Source of the DNA: JBKEAJ01 sp047975005
Lineage (GTDB): Bacteria > Bacteroidota > Bacteroidia > Bacteroidales > Prolixibacteraceae
Reading direction: 5' to 3'
NCBI GenBank assembly: GCA_047975005.1
Contig: JBKECW010000061.1
Coordinates: 1 to 10,324 of the forward strand
DNA length: 10,324 bases
Part shown: positions 1 to 6,124 of the stretch, piece after piece
Numbering within the stretch: position 1 is the stretch's first letter
How the letters are laid out: each line of letters starts with the position of its first letter
The notes under the pieces: model-generated
What the model saw: the letters and a program-made list of their open reading frames with translations, nothing else
What the model was told of the DNA's origin: nothing
The model's database searches: none
Translations under genes and position numbers: made by a program

Positions 1-4
1 GTCC

Positions 5-195
5 ACAACAATGGCTATAAGTAATGCGGGTTTAAACACTAAATCGAAGTTTTGTTTTTCTTTGTCGCAAAATCTTTTTTTTATTCGCTCAAAAAGTGTA
101 AATTCGCAAAAAAAAATGGTTTTGCTTACGTCAGTGCAAATTGAAAGTGTCGGCTCCGAAATCCCGCACTACTCATAGCCTAAGCCGTTAGCATT
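5..195. repeat. Long imperfect palindrome resembling an integron attC site
   Basis: The stretch can fold into one long nested hairpin. GGCTATAAGTAATGCGGG (13-30) is nearly complementary to CCCGCACTACTCATAGCC (163-180). Further in, GCAAAA plus a T-run (67-82) pairs with an A-run plus TTTTGC (108-125), leaving a loop at 83-107. The two mismatches in the outer stem are A opposite C on this strand, so they become G-T wobbles when the other strand folds; attC sites are known to recombine as their folded bottom strand. The edges read CAACAATGG on the left and GCCGTTAGCATT on the right, which resemble the AAC...GTT simple sites of attC. It lies directly upstream of the gene at 224 and holds no convincing ORF. 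No integrase is in the window, so assignment to an integron is inference. It could instead be another kind of mobile hairpin repeat. Confidence 0.5.
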
Positions 196-223
196 CATTA
201 AAAATCCGAACAACAACTAAAAT

Positions 224-811
224 ATGGGATTTAATATATCAGGTTTAGCAATAAACAAAAATTACGAAAAAGAATTTGACCAATTACAAAAGGAATTGGG
301 CTGGAATCTTGAAAAACAATCAGAAATTGACTTTGAAACTGCTTCTACAAATTGGACGGAAGATGGAGTTTGTAATGTCTATTTCACTGAAAATGGTACT
401 TTAATGTTCATTGGTATGGGTATGTGTACAGAATCTTTTCCACTGAAAAATGACAGCACGCTGACATTTATACTTTCCGAAATTTCAATGGCATTTAATA
501 TAAACTACTGTGAGAATGGCGTTGAAAAAAGGTCAATAATGGAGGTCAATGATGAAAGAATGAAAGATGAAGGAGAGAAACTTGAGGTTGAAGCTGAATC
601 TGAGGACACATCAGAAATTATATGGAATCAAATTGGAAAAGTAATAGGAAAGAGATTTTGGGATATTAACCCAGATGAAAAAGCTGTTATGTACGTTTTT
701 AAAAAAGATAAAGTTAAAGAACCACCAACCATAGCAGTTGGAACAAGTTTTCAGCAAAGTAAAAATGAACAAAAATTAGATTCCAAGAAATGGTGGCAAT
801 TCTGGAAATAA
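224..811 (+). CDS. Hypothetical protein, possible cassette gene
   Basis: An intact 195-residue ORF begins MGFNISGLAINKNY at an ATG. I know of no named function. It has no signal peptide or membrane segment, so it should be cytoplasmic. The middle is acidic (about residues 108-130, rich in E, D and K). The last third is basic, and the protein ends in a tryptophan-rich tail, KKWWQFWK. No catalytic motif is apparent. The start is supported by the clean transition from the palindromic element into a short AT-rich leader. No Shine-Dalgarno sequence is visible, which is normal in Bacteroidetes. The gene is bracketed by an attC-like element upstream and a GCTAACAAT cassette-end-like sequence two bases after its stop, so it is best read as a single-gene cassette. 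I believe similar proteins occur in other Bacteroidetes, but I could not test that here. Confidence 0.8.
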   Translation: MGFNISGLAINKNYEKEFDQLQKELGWNLEKQSEIDFETASTNWTEDGVCNVYFTENGTLMFIGMGMCTESFPLKNDSTLTFILSEISMAFNINYCENGVEKRSIMEVNDERMKDEGEKLEVEAESEDTSEIIWNQIGKVIGKRFWDINPDEKAVMYVFKKDKVKEPPTIAVGTSFQQSKNEQKLDSKKWWQFWK

Positions 812-812
812 A

Positions 813-841
813 TAACGAAATGCTAACAATGTATATAAAAA
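813..841 (+). repeat. Cassette-end-like sequence, copy 1
   Basis: Two bases after the stop of the gene at 224-811 lies AACGAAATGCTAACAATG followed by TATATAAAA. The same pattern (ACGAAAYGCTAACAAT, then an AT-rich stretch ending in ATAAAA) recurs after the stop of the lipoprotein gene at 2163. GCTAAC is the reverse complement of the GTTAGC at the right edge of the palindromic element at 5-195, as expected for the two ends of attC-like sites. No matching right-hand end is visible before the next ORF at 863, so this copy looks truncated. Confidence 0.45.
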
Positions 842-862
842 AACAAATTAATATATTACATA

Positions 863-1021
863 ATGAGGAGTAGTTTTGAAAATCACGCAAAAGAAAGAAG
901 TTTTAACAGTTACGCAGAAACAGATCCGGGCTGGGGAACAGCAGCAAGACGAGCGATGTATAGAGCAGCCTGTAAATATTTAGATATGGATCCTGAACGA
1001 GTAGAAAATATTTTACAGTAG
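863..1021 (+). CDS. Small ORF, 52 residues, unknown function
   Basis: An ATG at 863 opens a 52-codon frame ending in TAG at 1019-1021. The product begins MRSSFENHAKERS and contains TDPGWGTAARRAMYRAA and CKYLDMDPERVENILQ. The composition looks like real folded protein, with balanced charge and a predicted helix through AARRAMYRAACKYL, rather than random AT-rich translation. I do not recognise the family. It lies between the cassette-end-like sequence and the toxin-like module in a different frame, so it is either a small independent gene or a remnant of a longer one. There is no signal peptide. Confidence 0.45.
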   Translation: MRSSFENHAKERSFNSYAETDPGWGTAARRAMYRAACKYLDMDPERVENILQ

Positions 1022-1032
1022 GCGTACATTCG

Positions 1033-1531
1033 ATGTTGCAGAGCGATACCATCTACCTTTCTGGAAACATCTTAGAGAAAGTGAAAAATGATGATGCGCT
1101 TTTGAGAAAACAAAATGAACTGATCAATAAGATCAAAAAGAGTTCAAGTTATAAAGTCGAAAAAGATACTGGTTCAGATTATTTTAGTACTCAATTAGGC
1201 GGGCAACGGGCTAAGGGAGAAATGTGGAAACAAGCCTTAGAATTTTGGAAATGGGGTAGCGATTATAGCGCTACCTGGGAAATGGCATTTAATGAACTGA
1301 CCTGGACGGTTAGATCTGTAAGAATAAAATATGAATATGAAGTTGATCTTGATGGAACTATTACTTTTAAATATTGGTTTACCGACACCTTAGATTTACG
1401 ACCTGATTGGGGTCCCGATCTTTGGAATACAATGCCATTTGTACGGTACTTGGATTTTGTACCATGATGTAATGGGTGGTAGCGATGAATTACAAATTAA
1501 AGCCTCTTGGAAAACAACAATCAAAGGATAA
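1033..1531 (+). pseudogene. Frameshifted polymorphic-toxin-like C-terminal module
   Basis: The frame from ATG 1033 reads well to about 1449 and then hits TGA at 1465-1467. The frame one base over continues with LYHDVMGGSDELQIKASWKT and stops at TAA 1529-1531. Between the TAC codons at 1447 and 1460 there are 10 bases where 9 or 12 would keep frame, so a small indel lies in 1450-1459. The joined product is about 165 residues, with GGQRAKGEMWKQALEFWKWG, then AFNELTWTVRSV, then a beta-rich stretch ending TDTLDLRPDWG. It has no secretion signal or N-terminal carrier domain, which suits an orphan C-terminal module of an Rhs-type or similar polymorphic toxin; I make that call by resemblance only. 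No nuclease or other catalytic motif is evident. The open frame extends upstream to 997, so the true start is uncertain. The gene overlaps the lipoprotein gene by one base (TAATG), which implies translational coupling. Confidence 0.5.
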
Positions 1532-2163
1532 TGGAAAATGTAAAAAAGGCTATTGTTTTAATTTTGACAGTAGCAGTTGTATCTTCTTGTCTTTTTGACA
1601 GGCGACCCAAAGATGTTGATCCGTTTTATACCACCAAAAATTTTGGACAATTCCCTGTTATGCCCCTCATAAAACCCATCAAATTATTACAAGATGATCA
1701 GAGTTTAGAATGGAATATTGATATGCTTGATTATTCTTTTGGTCATGTTATGGGTGTTAATAATTTAGATAGAATAGGTGTAGAAAACACTTATGTATAT
1801 TGTAAAACAGACAGTAAGAAACGGTGTGTTGGCATCTACGAAAAAGGAGATTATGTGTTTTTACATAAATTCAATAGTATATCAAGCACTTCAACTTTTA
1901 GGAAACCTCAAAAAGATGAAATCCAGATTTATCCGTTAGATTCACTGGGCAAAACCTTCACTTTACCTGAACGTTGGTTTGTTATCAATGTTGCAGACAG
2001 CACAACAGAAGCCTTTTTTTCAAAAGCAAAATATGATGAATATCTCAAAGAAAAAGGAGTTTCAGGTAAAATGTATAACATCGACAAATACCATAAGCAG
2101 TTTGTAGAAACTGGAATACTGCCCTGGTTTCCTGATAGCGTAAAAGTGAAATTAAGAAAATAA
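1531..2163 (+). CDS. Lipoprotein, candidate immunity partner of the toxin-like module
   Basis: The start chosen is ATG 1531, giving 210 residues and a clear lipoprotein signal: two lysines, the hydrophobic run AIVLILTVAVV, then the lipobox VSSC with the lipidated cysteine at residue 20. A TTG eight codons upstream would also be in frame, but it would put extra polar residues before the signal and lies inside the preceding gene. The mature protein has no recognised domain. It contains SLEWNIDMLDYSFGH, a GVENTYVYCKT stretch and a C-terminal WFPDSVKVKLRK. ATG 1531 shares its A with the TAA of the toxin-like frame, an arrangement often seen in toxin-immunity pairs. A periplasmic membrane-anchored immunity protein is therefore a reasonable inference, not something the sequence proves. 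A cassette-end-like sequence follows the stop. Confidence 0.7.
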   Translation: MENVKKAIVLILTVAVVSSCLFDRRPKDVDPFYTTKNFGQFPVMPLIKPIKLLQDDQSLEWNIDMLDYSFGHVMGVNNLDRIGVENTYVYCKTDSKKRCVGIYEKGDYVFLHKFNSISSTSTFRKPQKDEIQIYPLDSLGKTFTLPERWFVINVADSTTEAFFSKAKYDEYLKEKGVSGKMYNIDKYHKQFVETGILPWFPDSVKVKLRK

Positions 2164-2165
2164 AG

Positions 2166-2196
2166 TACGAAACGCTAACAATTTAGTACATAAAAC
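2166..2196 (+). repeat. Cassette-end-like sequence, copy 2
   Basis: TACGAAACGCTAACAATT followed by TAGTACATAAAAC lies three bases after the lipoprotein stop. It matches the copy at 813-841 in ACGAAAYGCTAACAAT and in the trailing ATAAAA. No matching right end (GTTAGC-like) was found before the next ORF at 2240. Its position directly after a stop codon is what a left end of an attC-like site would show. Confidence 0.45.
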
Positions 2197-2239
2197 GCAC
2201 CATACAAGAGTCGTTGACGCAATATTCGGGATGTGAATA

Positions 2240-2628
2240 ATGCCAAGTCAAAAAATAATTACATTTAAGAAAGGGAAAATGACAATTGAAAGACAAAATA
2301 ATGAAATTCCGGTTCGGTTTTCGGCAGGATTTAACGCCTCGAAAATGGCAAGTTAGTTACCTCTATTTTCAGGGAAGCAGGAGTAGATGCATCAAGCAAC
2401 AAAATCGTCTCACAAAAATATGATTACGATTCAGATCGCCCCTACGAATGTACTACTACTGTTGATGACATCTGGAGACAAGTCACATCCGGATATACGA
2501 TAGTGCTAGAATGGAAAGAACAAAAAAACAGAGGAGAATTAGGTGATGTGCTGATGGCAAGACAAGATATTAGAAGGAACAGAAGATGTGAATTTTCAAA
2601 CACACTTGAAAATTGTTATCTTTGCTAA
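2240..2628 (+). pseudogene. Frameshifted gene of unknown family
   Basis: ATG 2240 opens a frame beginning MPSQKIITFKKGKMTIE, with EIPVRFSAGFN further on, which stops at TAG 2354-2356. From 2335 another frame continues as RLENGKLVTSIFREAGVDAS, then DYDSDRPYECTTTVDDIW, then VLEWKEQKNRGELGDVLMAR, stopping at TAA 2626-2628. Adding one C near 2335 (AACGCC to AACCGCC) joins the two into an uninterrupted product of about 129 residues, so a single-base deletion is the simplest explanation. The merged protein has no signal peptide or membrane segment and I recognise no domain. Its last residues run through the dyad and candidate promoter of the ATPase gene. The frameshift could be natural decay or an assembly error. 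Confidence 0.5.
2591..2624 (+). promoter_or_regulatory. Candidate Bacteroidetes promoter with dyad, for the ATPase gene
   Basis: TATCTTTG (2617-2624) matches the Bacteroidetes -7 consensus TAnnTTTG exactly. TTTC (2594-2597), one mismatch from the -33 TTTG, lies 19 bases upstream, the usual spacing. Between the two is a perfect 9-bp inverted repeat, AATTTTCAA (2591-2599) and TTGAAAATT (2606-2614), with a six-base centre. The start codon at 2641 would leave a leader of roughly ten bases. The dyad could be a repressor operator or a weak hairpin ending the upstream transcript. Confidence 0.45.
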
Positions 2629-2640
2629 AAATATTCAGGT

Positions 2641-3930
2641 ATGATTGAAATAATAAACTCCATAAAGAAATACAATTACTGGGATGGCAACACTATAGAC
2701 TCTGGTTATGAGCGTACATTGTACACGGATAAAATAGGTCAATACATCGGCAACAAACTGATTAAAGTTTTAGTTGGACAACGTCGTGCGGGCAAGAGTT
2801 ACATTTTGCGTCAGCTAGCCAATAAGCTAATACATCAAGGAGTTAAAGCCGAGAATATCCTATACATCAACAAGGAGTATATAGAGCTAATAACATTAAT
2901 AGGTGCTATTGAATTAGAGAAACTATACAAGATTTACCGTAGTGAACTAAAGCCAGAAGGAAAAGTCTATCTTTTTATTGACGAGATACAATACATCGAT
3001 GAATGGGAGCGGTTTGTAAATTCTCATTCTCAAGATTTTTCTGAACATTGTGAACTATTTATAAGCGGGTCAAACTCCAACATGCTATCTAGCGAGTTAG
3101 CAACTCTTTTGTCGGGTCGGTATGTTGAATTTGAGATATTTCCATTTAATTACACAGAGTATTGTGGTATAACACAGCAATTTATTGGGAATAATAGCTA
3201 TAAAAAATATCTTCAAAGCGGAGGCTTGCCAGAACTTTTCAACTTATCAAACGATGAAATGAAACAAAATTATGTATCTTCAATTAAAGACACTGTTATG
3301 TTGCGAGATATAGTTGGAAGGTATAAGATAAAAGACGTCAAATTATTAGACGACCTATTTGTATATTTGGTAAATAGTGCGGCAAGTATTATTTCTGTAA
3401 CCAACATAATAAATTTCTTTGTCTCAAGAAAACGAAAGACTAATTATGAAACCCTATCATCATATATCGCTTATCTTGAGAACTCATTTTTAATTCATCG
3501 TGCTGGGAGATATAACATTAGAAGAAAGGATACCATCTCAGGAAATTGCAAATATTATCTAAACGACTTAAGCTACCGTAATTATCTATATTCTGGCTAT
3601 GGCTATGGGCTTGGCTACCTTCTAGAAAATGCAGTCTATTTGAGTCTGAAACGCGCTGGTTATCTGGTTTATGTTGGAACAATAAAGGATACAGAGGTTG
3701 ACTTTGTCGCTATAAAAGGAGATAGAAAACTATACTTGCAAGTAACTCTTCAATTAACTGAGGAACGGACAATAGAAAGAGAATATCGATCATTAAAGCT
3801 TATAGAGGACAACTTTGACAAGTATATTGTGAGTATGGACGATTATAAAATACCAACAAACGAAGGTATTGAACATGTATCTGCATGGAATTTGGACGAG
3901 ATACTCTATACTTCAAGCGTCCTCGACTAG
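2641..3930 (+). CDS. AAA-type ATPase, DUF4143 family
   Basis: The 429-residue product has the layout of the AAA ATPase plus DUF4143 family. It has a Walker A motif GQRRAGKS (46-53), a Walker B motif VYLFIDEIQ (109-117), a sensor-like FISGSNS (140-146) and LLSGRYVE (157-163). The C-terminal part has GYLLEN (325-330) and EVDFVAIKGDRKLYLQVT (352-369), which resembles the degenerate PD-(D/E)xK-like region of DUF4143. There is no signal peptide, so it is cytoplasmic. The biological role of the family is not established, though members are frequent in Bacteroidetes and often strain-variable. The length and both domains look complete. The start ATG lies 12 bases after the stop of the broken gene and just downstream of a candidate promoter. 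The stop codon directly abuts the stop of the convergent peptidase gene. It belongs to a different subgroup from the stump at 7678-7983, whose C-terminal motifs differ. Confidence 0.85.
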   Translation: MIEIINSIKKYNYWDGNTIDSGYERTLYTDKIGQYIGNKLIKVLVGQRRAGKSYILRQLANKLIHQGVKAENILYINKEYIELITLIGAIELEKLYKIYRSELKPEGKVYLFIDEIQYIDEWERFVNSHSQDFSEHCELFISGSNSNMLSSELATLLSGRYVEFEIFPFNYTEYCGITQQFIGNNSYKKYLQSGGLPELFNLSNDEMKQNYVSSIKDTVMLRDIVGRYKIKDVKLLDDLFVYLVNSAASIISVTNIINFFVSRKRKTNYETLSSYIAYLENSFLIHRAGRYNIRRKDTISGNCKYYLNDLSYRNYLYSGYGYGLGYLLENAVYLSLKRAGYLVYVGTIKDTEVDFVAIKGDRKLYLQVTLQLTEERTIEREYRSLKLIEDNFDKYIVSMDDYKIPTNEGIEHVSAWNLDEILYTSSVLD

Positions 3931-6054
3931 CTATTTCAAACCATTTCTTTTTAGTAGGGCTTCTGTTGAGGGCTTTTTGCCACGAAACTTAACATATTGC
4001 CCCATTTCGTCTAATGAACCGCCTTTCGAGAGGATGTTTTTGCGGAAGGATTCTGCCGTTGCTGGGTCGAATATTCCATTTTCTTTGAACAACTCGAAGG
4101 CATCGGCATCTAGCACTTCTGCCCATTTATAGCCGTAGTAGCCTGCGGCATATCCACCACTGAACAAATGTCCGAACTGCGTGGTCATCACTGCTCCTGC
4201 TTTGCTAGGTATAACTTGTGTTTCTTTCCAAGCATTCTTCTCAAAAGCCTCAATATCAACATCACCCGGCACATTGGTAAGTGTGTGCCACGCCATATCC
4301 AAGTAGCCAAAGCTGAGCTGGCGCAGACACAAGTAGCCTGCCAAATAGTTGGAGCTTTTCTTTATCTTCTCAATCAATTCCGTAGGGATGGACTCGCCTG
4401 TTTCGTAGTGCTTGGCAAAGGATTGCAGATACTCAGGCTCGACAGCCCAGTTTTCCATAATCTGCGAAGGCAGCTCCACAAAATCGTGGGCAACACTCGT
4501 ACCCGCCTTGTCGCTATACTGCACGTCGGAGAACATACCGTGTAGAGCATGACCAAACTCATGCAAGAAGGTTTCCAGTTCGTAGAAAGTCAGCAGTGCC
4601 GGTTTGGTCTCGGTGGCTCTGGTGAAATTCATAACTATCGAAATGTGAGGACGGCGTCCTTCTTTCTGCTCCACAAAATCGGTCATCCATGCACCGCCGC
4701 GCTTGCCTTTTCGGGGATGGAAATCGGTGTAGAACACCGCAAGGAAATCGCCACTCTTGTCAAACACTTCGTAGGCAGTGACTTCGGGGTGATAAACCTG
4801 AATATCTTTATTTTCTTTGAATGTGATGCCCCACAGCTTTGTGGCTAGTCCGAACACCCCTTTCTTAACGGCCTCCAACTCAAAGTAGGGCTTGGTTTCT
4901 TCGTCGGAAATTGAGTACATTTCCTCTTTCAGCTTCTCGCTGTAATAGCTCCAGTCCCATGCCTGTACCTCGTCTTTCAGTCCATTCTTCGACGCGTAGG
5001 CATTCACCTCTTTATAATCGTTGATGGCAGCGGGTTTGTAGGCAGCCAGCAACTCGTTGAGCAGGTCGTAAACGCTCTCTTTGTTCTTTGCCATCTTGTC
5101 TTCGAGGACATAATCGGCATAGCAGTTGTATCCCAACAGCTTTGCAATTTCCAGACGCAAACGTGTTATTTTTCTGACAACATCCTGATTGTCGTACTCA
5201 TCGCCCTTGGTCGATTTCGACATGTAAGCCTCGTACAGCTCTTCTCTCAGCTCCCTGTCGTCAGCATATTTCATAAATGCCAGATAGCTCGGTGCCGTAA
5301 GATCGAAAACCCATCCGTCCATGTCGTTTTCCTTAGCCTTTGCTTTGGCAGCCTCTTTCACATCGTCAGGGAGCCCTGCCAGCTTGTTCTCGTCGCTAAT
5401 GTGCATCTTATACTTGTTAGTCTCGGCAAGCACATTCTGTCCGAACTTTACGGTCAGCGTAGACAGCTCCTCCGTCAGCGACTTATACTTAGCCTTGTCG
5501 GCATCACTCAGATTTGCACCACTACGAGTGAATCCCTTGTATGTGTCTTCAAGAATGGTGATTTCCTCCTGTGTCAGTTTGCTTCTATCGCAGTTGTCAT
5601 AAACATTTTTTATTCTCTCGAAAAGTTTCTGATTCAACTTTATCTCATTGCTGTAAGCCGTGAGCTTCGGCGATATGTTCATTGCTATCTGCTGAATGCT
5701 ATCGTTAGTCTCGGCACTATTGAGATTGAACAAAATACTTGCAATTATGCCAAGCCTTTCGCCTGAATTACTGAGCTGCGCAATGGTATTCTCGAATGTT
5801 GGAATATCGGTGTTGTTTACTATTTCGTCGATTTCTTTGCGCCCCGACTTGAAGGCTTCTTCAAAAGCCGGCTCAAAGTCGGATGCCTTAATCTCGTTGA
5901 AAGGAACTGTGTGGTGAGGAGTGCTGAACTCTCCCAAAAGCGTATTATTGTTCATTGTTTTTTCATTTTTATCGCACGAAATGCTAAGCAAACTCAGTAC
6001 CAAAAGCAATGATAATACTGCCAACTGTCCAAATCTAATATCAAAATACGTCAT
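3931..6054 (-). CDS. dcp: M3-family peptidyl-dipeptidase, lipoprotein
   Basis: The 707-residue product is a complete M3A zinc metallopeptidase of the Dcp/oligopeptidase A type. Dcp enzymes remove C-terminal dipeptides from oligopeptides. The zinc site is H498-E-F-G-H502 (in LHEFGHALHG), with the third ligand E527 in FVELPSQIMENW, 29 residues after the first histidine as in thimet oligopeptidase. The usual C-terminal GYAAGYYGYKWAEVLDADAF segment is present, and the protein ends FRGKKPSTEALLKRNGLK. The N-terminus has a hydrophobic run and a lipobox-like SISC with cysteine at residue 27, followed by DKNEK, so it is probably an exported lipoprotein. The start ATG coincides with the end of a dispersed repeat that fills the 70-bp gap to the upstream phosphoesterase gene, with which it is probably co-transcribed. 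Choosing Dcp over oligopeptidase A rests on overall resemblance. Confidence 0.93.
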   Translation of the reverse strand: MTYFDIRFGQLAVLSLLLVLSLLSISCDKNEKTMNNNTLLGEFSTPHHTVPFNEIKASDFEPAFEEAFKSGRKEIDEIVNNTDIPTFENTIAQLSNSGERLGIIASILFNLNSAETNDSIQQIAMNISPKLTAYSNEIKLNQKLFERIKNVYDNCDRSKLTQEEITILEDTYKGFTRSGANLSDADKAKYKSLTEELSTLTVKFGQNVLAETNKYKMHISDENKLAGLPDDVKEAAKAKAKENDMDGWVFDLTAPSYLAFMKYADDRELREELYEAYMSKSTKGDEYDNQDVVRKITRLRLEIAKLLGYNCYADYVLEDKMAKNKESVYDLLNELLAAYKPAAINDYKEVNAYASKNGLKDEVQAWDWSYYSEKLKEEMYSISDEETKPYFELEAVKKGVFGLATKLWGITFKENKDIQVYHPEVTAYEVFDKSGDFLAVFYTDFHPRKGKRGGAWMTDFVEQKEGRRPHISIVMNFTRATETKPALLTFYELETFLHEFGHALHGMFSDVQYSDKAGTSVAHDFVELPSQIMENWAVEPEYLQSFAKHYETGESIPTELIEKIKKSSNYLAGYLCLRQLSFGYLDMAWHTLTNVPGDVDIEAFEKNAWKETQVIPSKAGAVMTTQFGHLFSGGYAAGYYGYKWAEVLDADAFELFKENGIFDPATAESFRKNILSKGGSLDEMGQYVKFRGKKPSTEALLKRNGLK

Positions 6055-6114
6055 TCTTAACCTCCCGCAAAAAAAATCTTGAAATTATAGTAAAGCATCC
6101 ATTATTTTGTCGAT
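6050..6114 (-). repeat. Dispersed repeat, copy A (upstream of dcp)
   Basis: Read on -, this 65-bp stretch runs from ATCGACAAAATAATGGATGC to the ATGAC that starts dcp. It matches 7992-8057 at roughly four positions in five with a single one-base gap. It nearly fills the space between the phosphoesterase stop (6125) and the dcp start (6054). The reading frame that is open in copy B is broken here by TAA and a shift, so this copy is the more degraded one if the repeat was once coding. Confidence 0.65.
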
Positions 6115-6124
6115 AGCTTGTCAA

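Noticed and set aside
1507..1530. TTG start eight codons upstream for the lipoprotein
   Set aside because: ATG 1531 gives a proper lipoprotein signal and a TAATG overlap with the preceding frame, so the extension is unlikely.
3869..5917. Several + strand ORFs of 70-125 residues opposite the peptidase gene
   Set aside because: They are antisense shadows of a complete, well-recognised M3 peptidase and show no motifs of their own.
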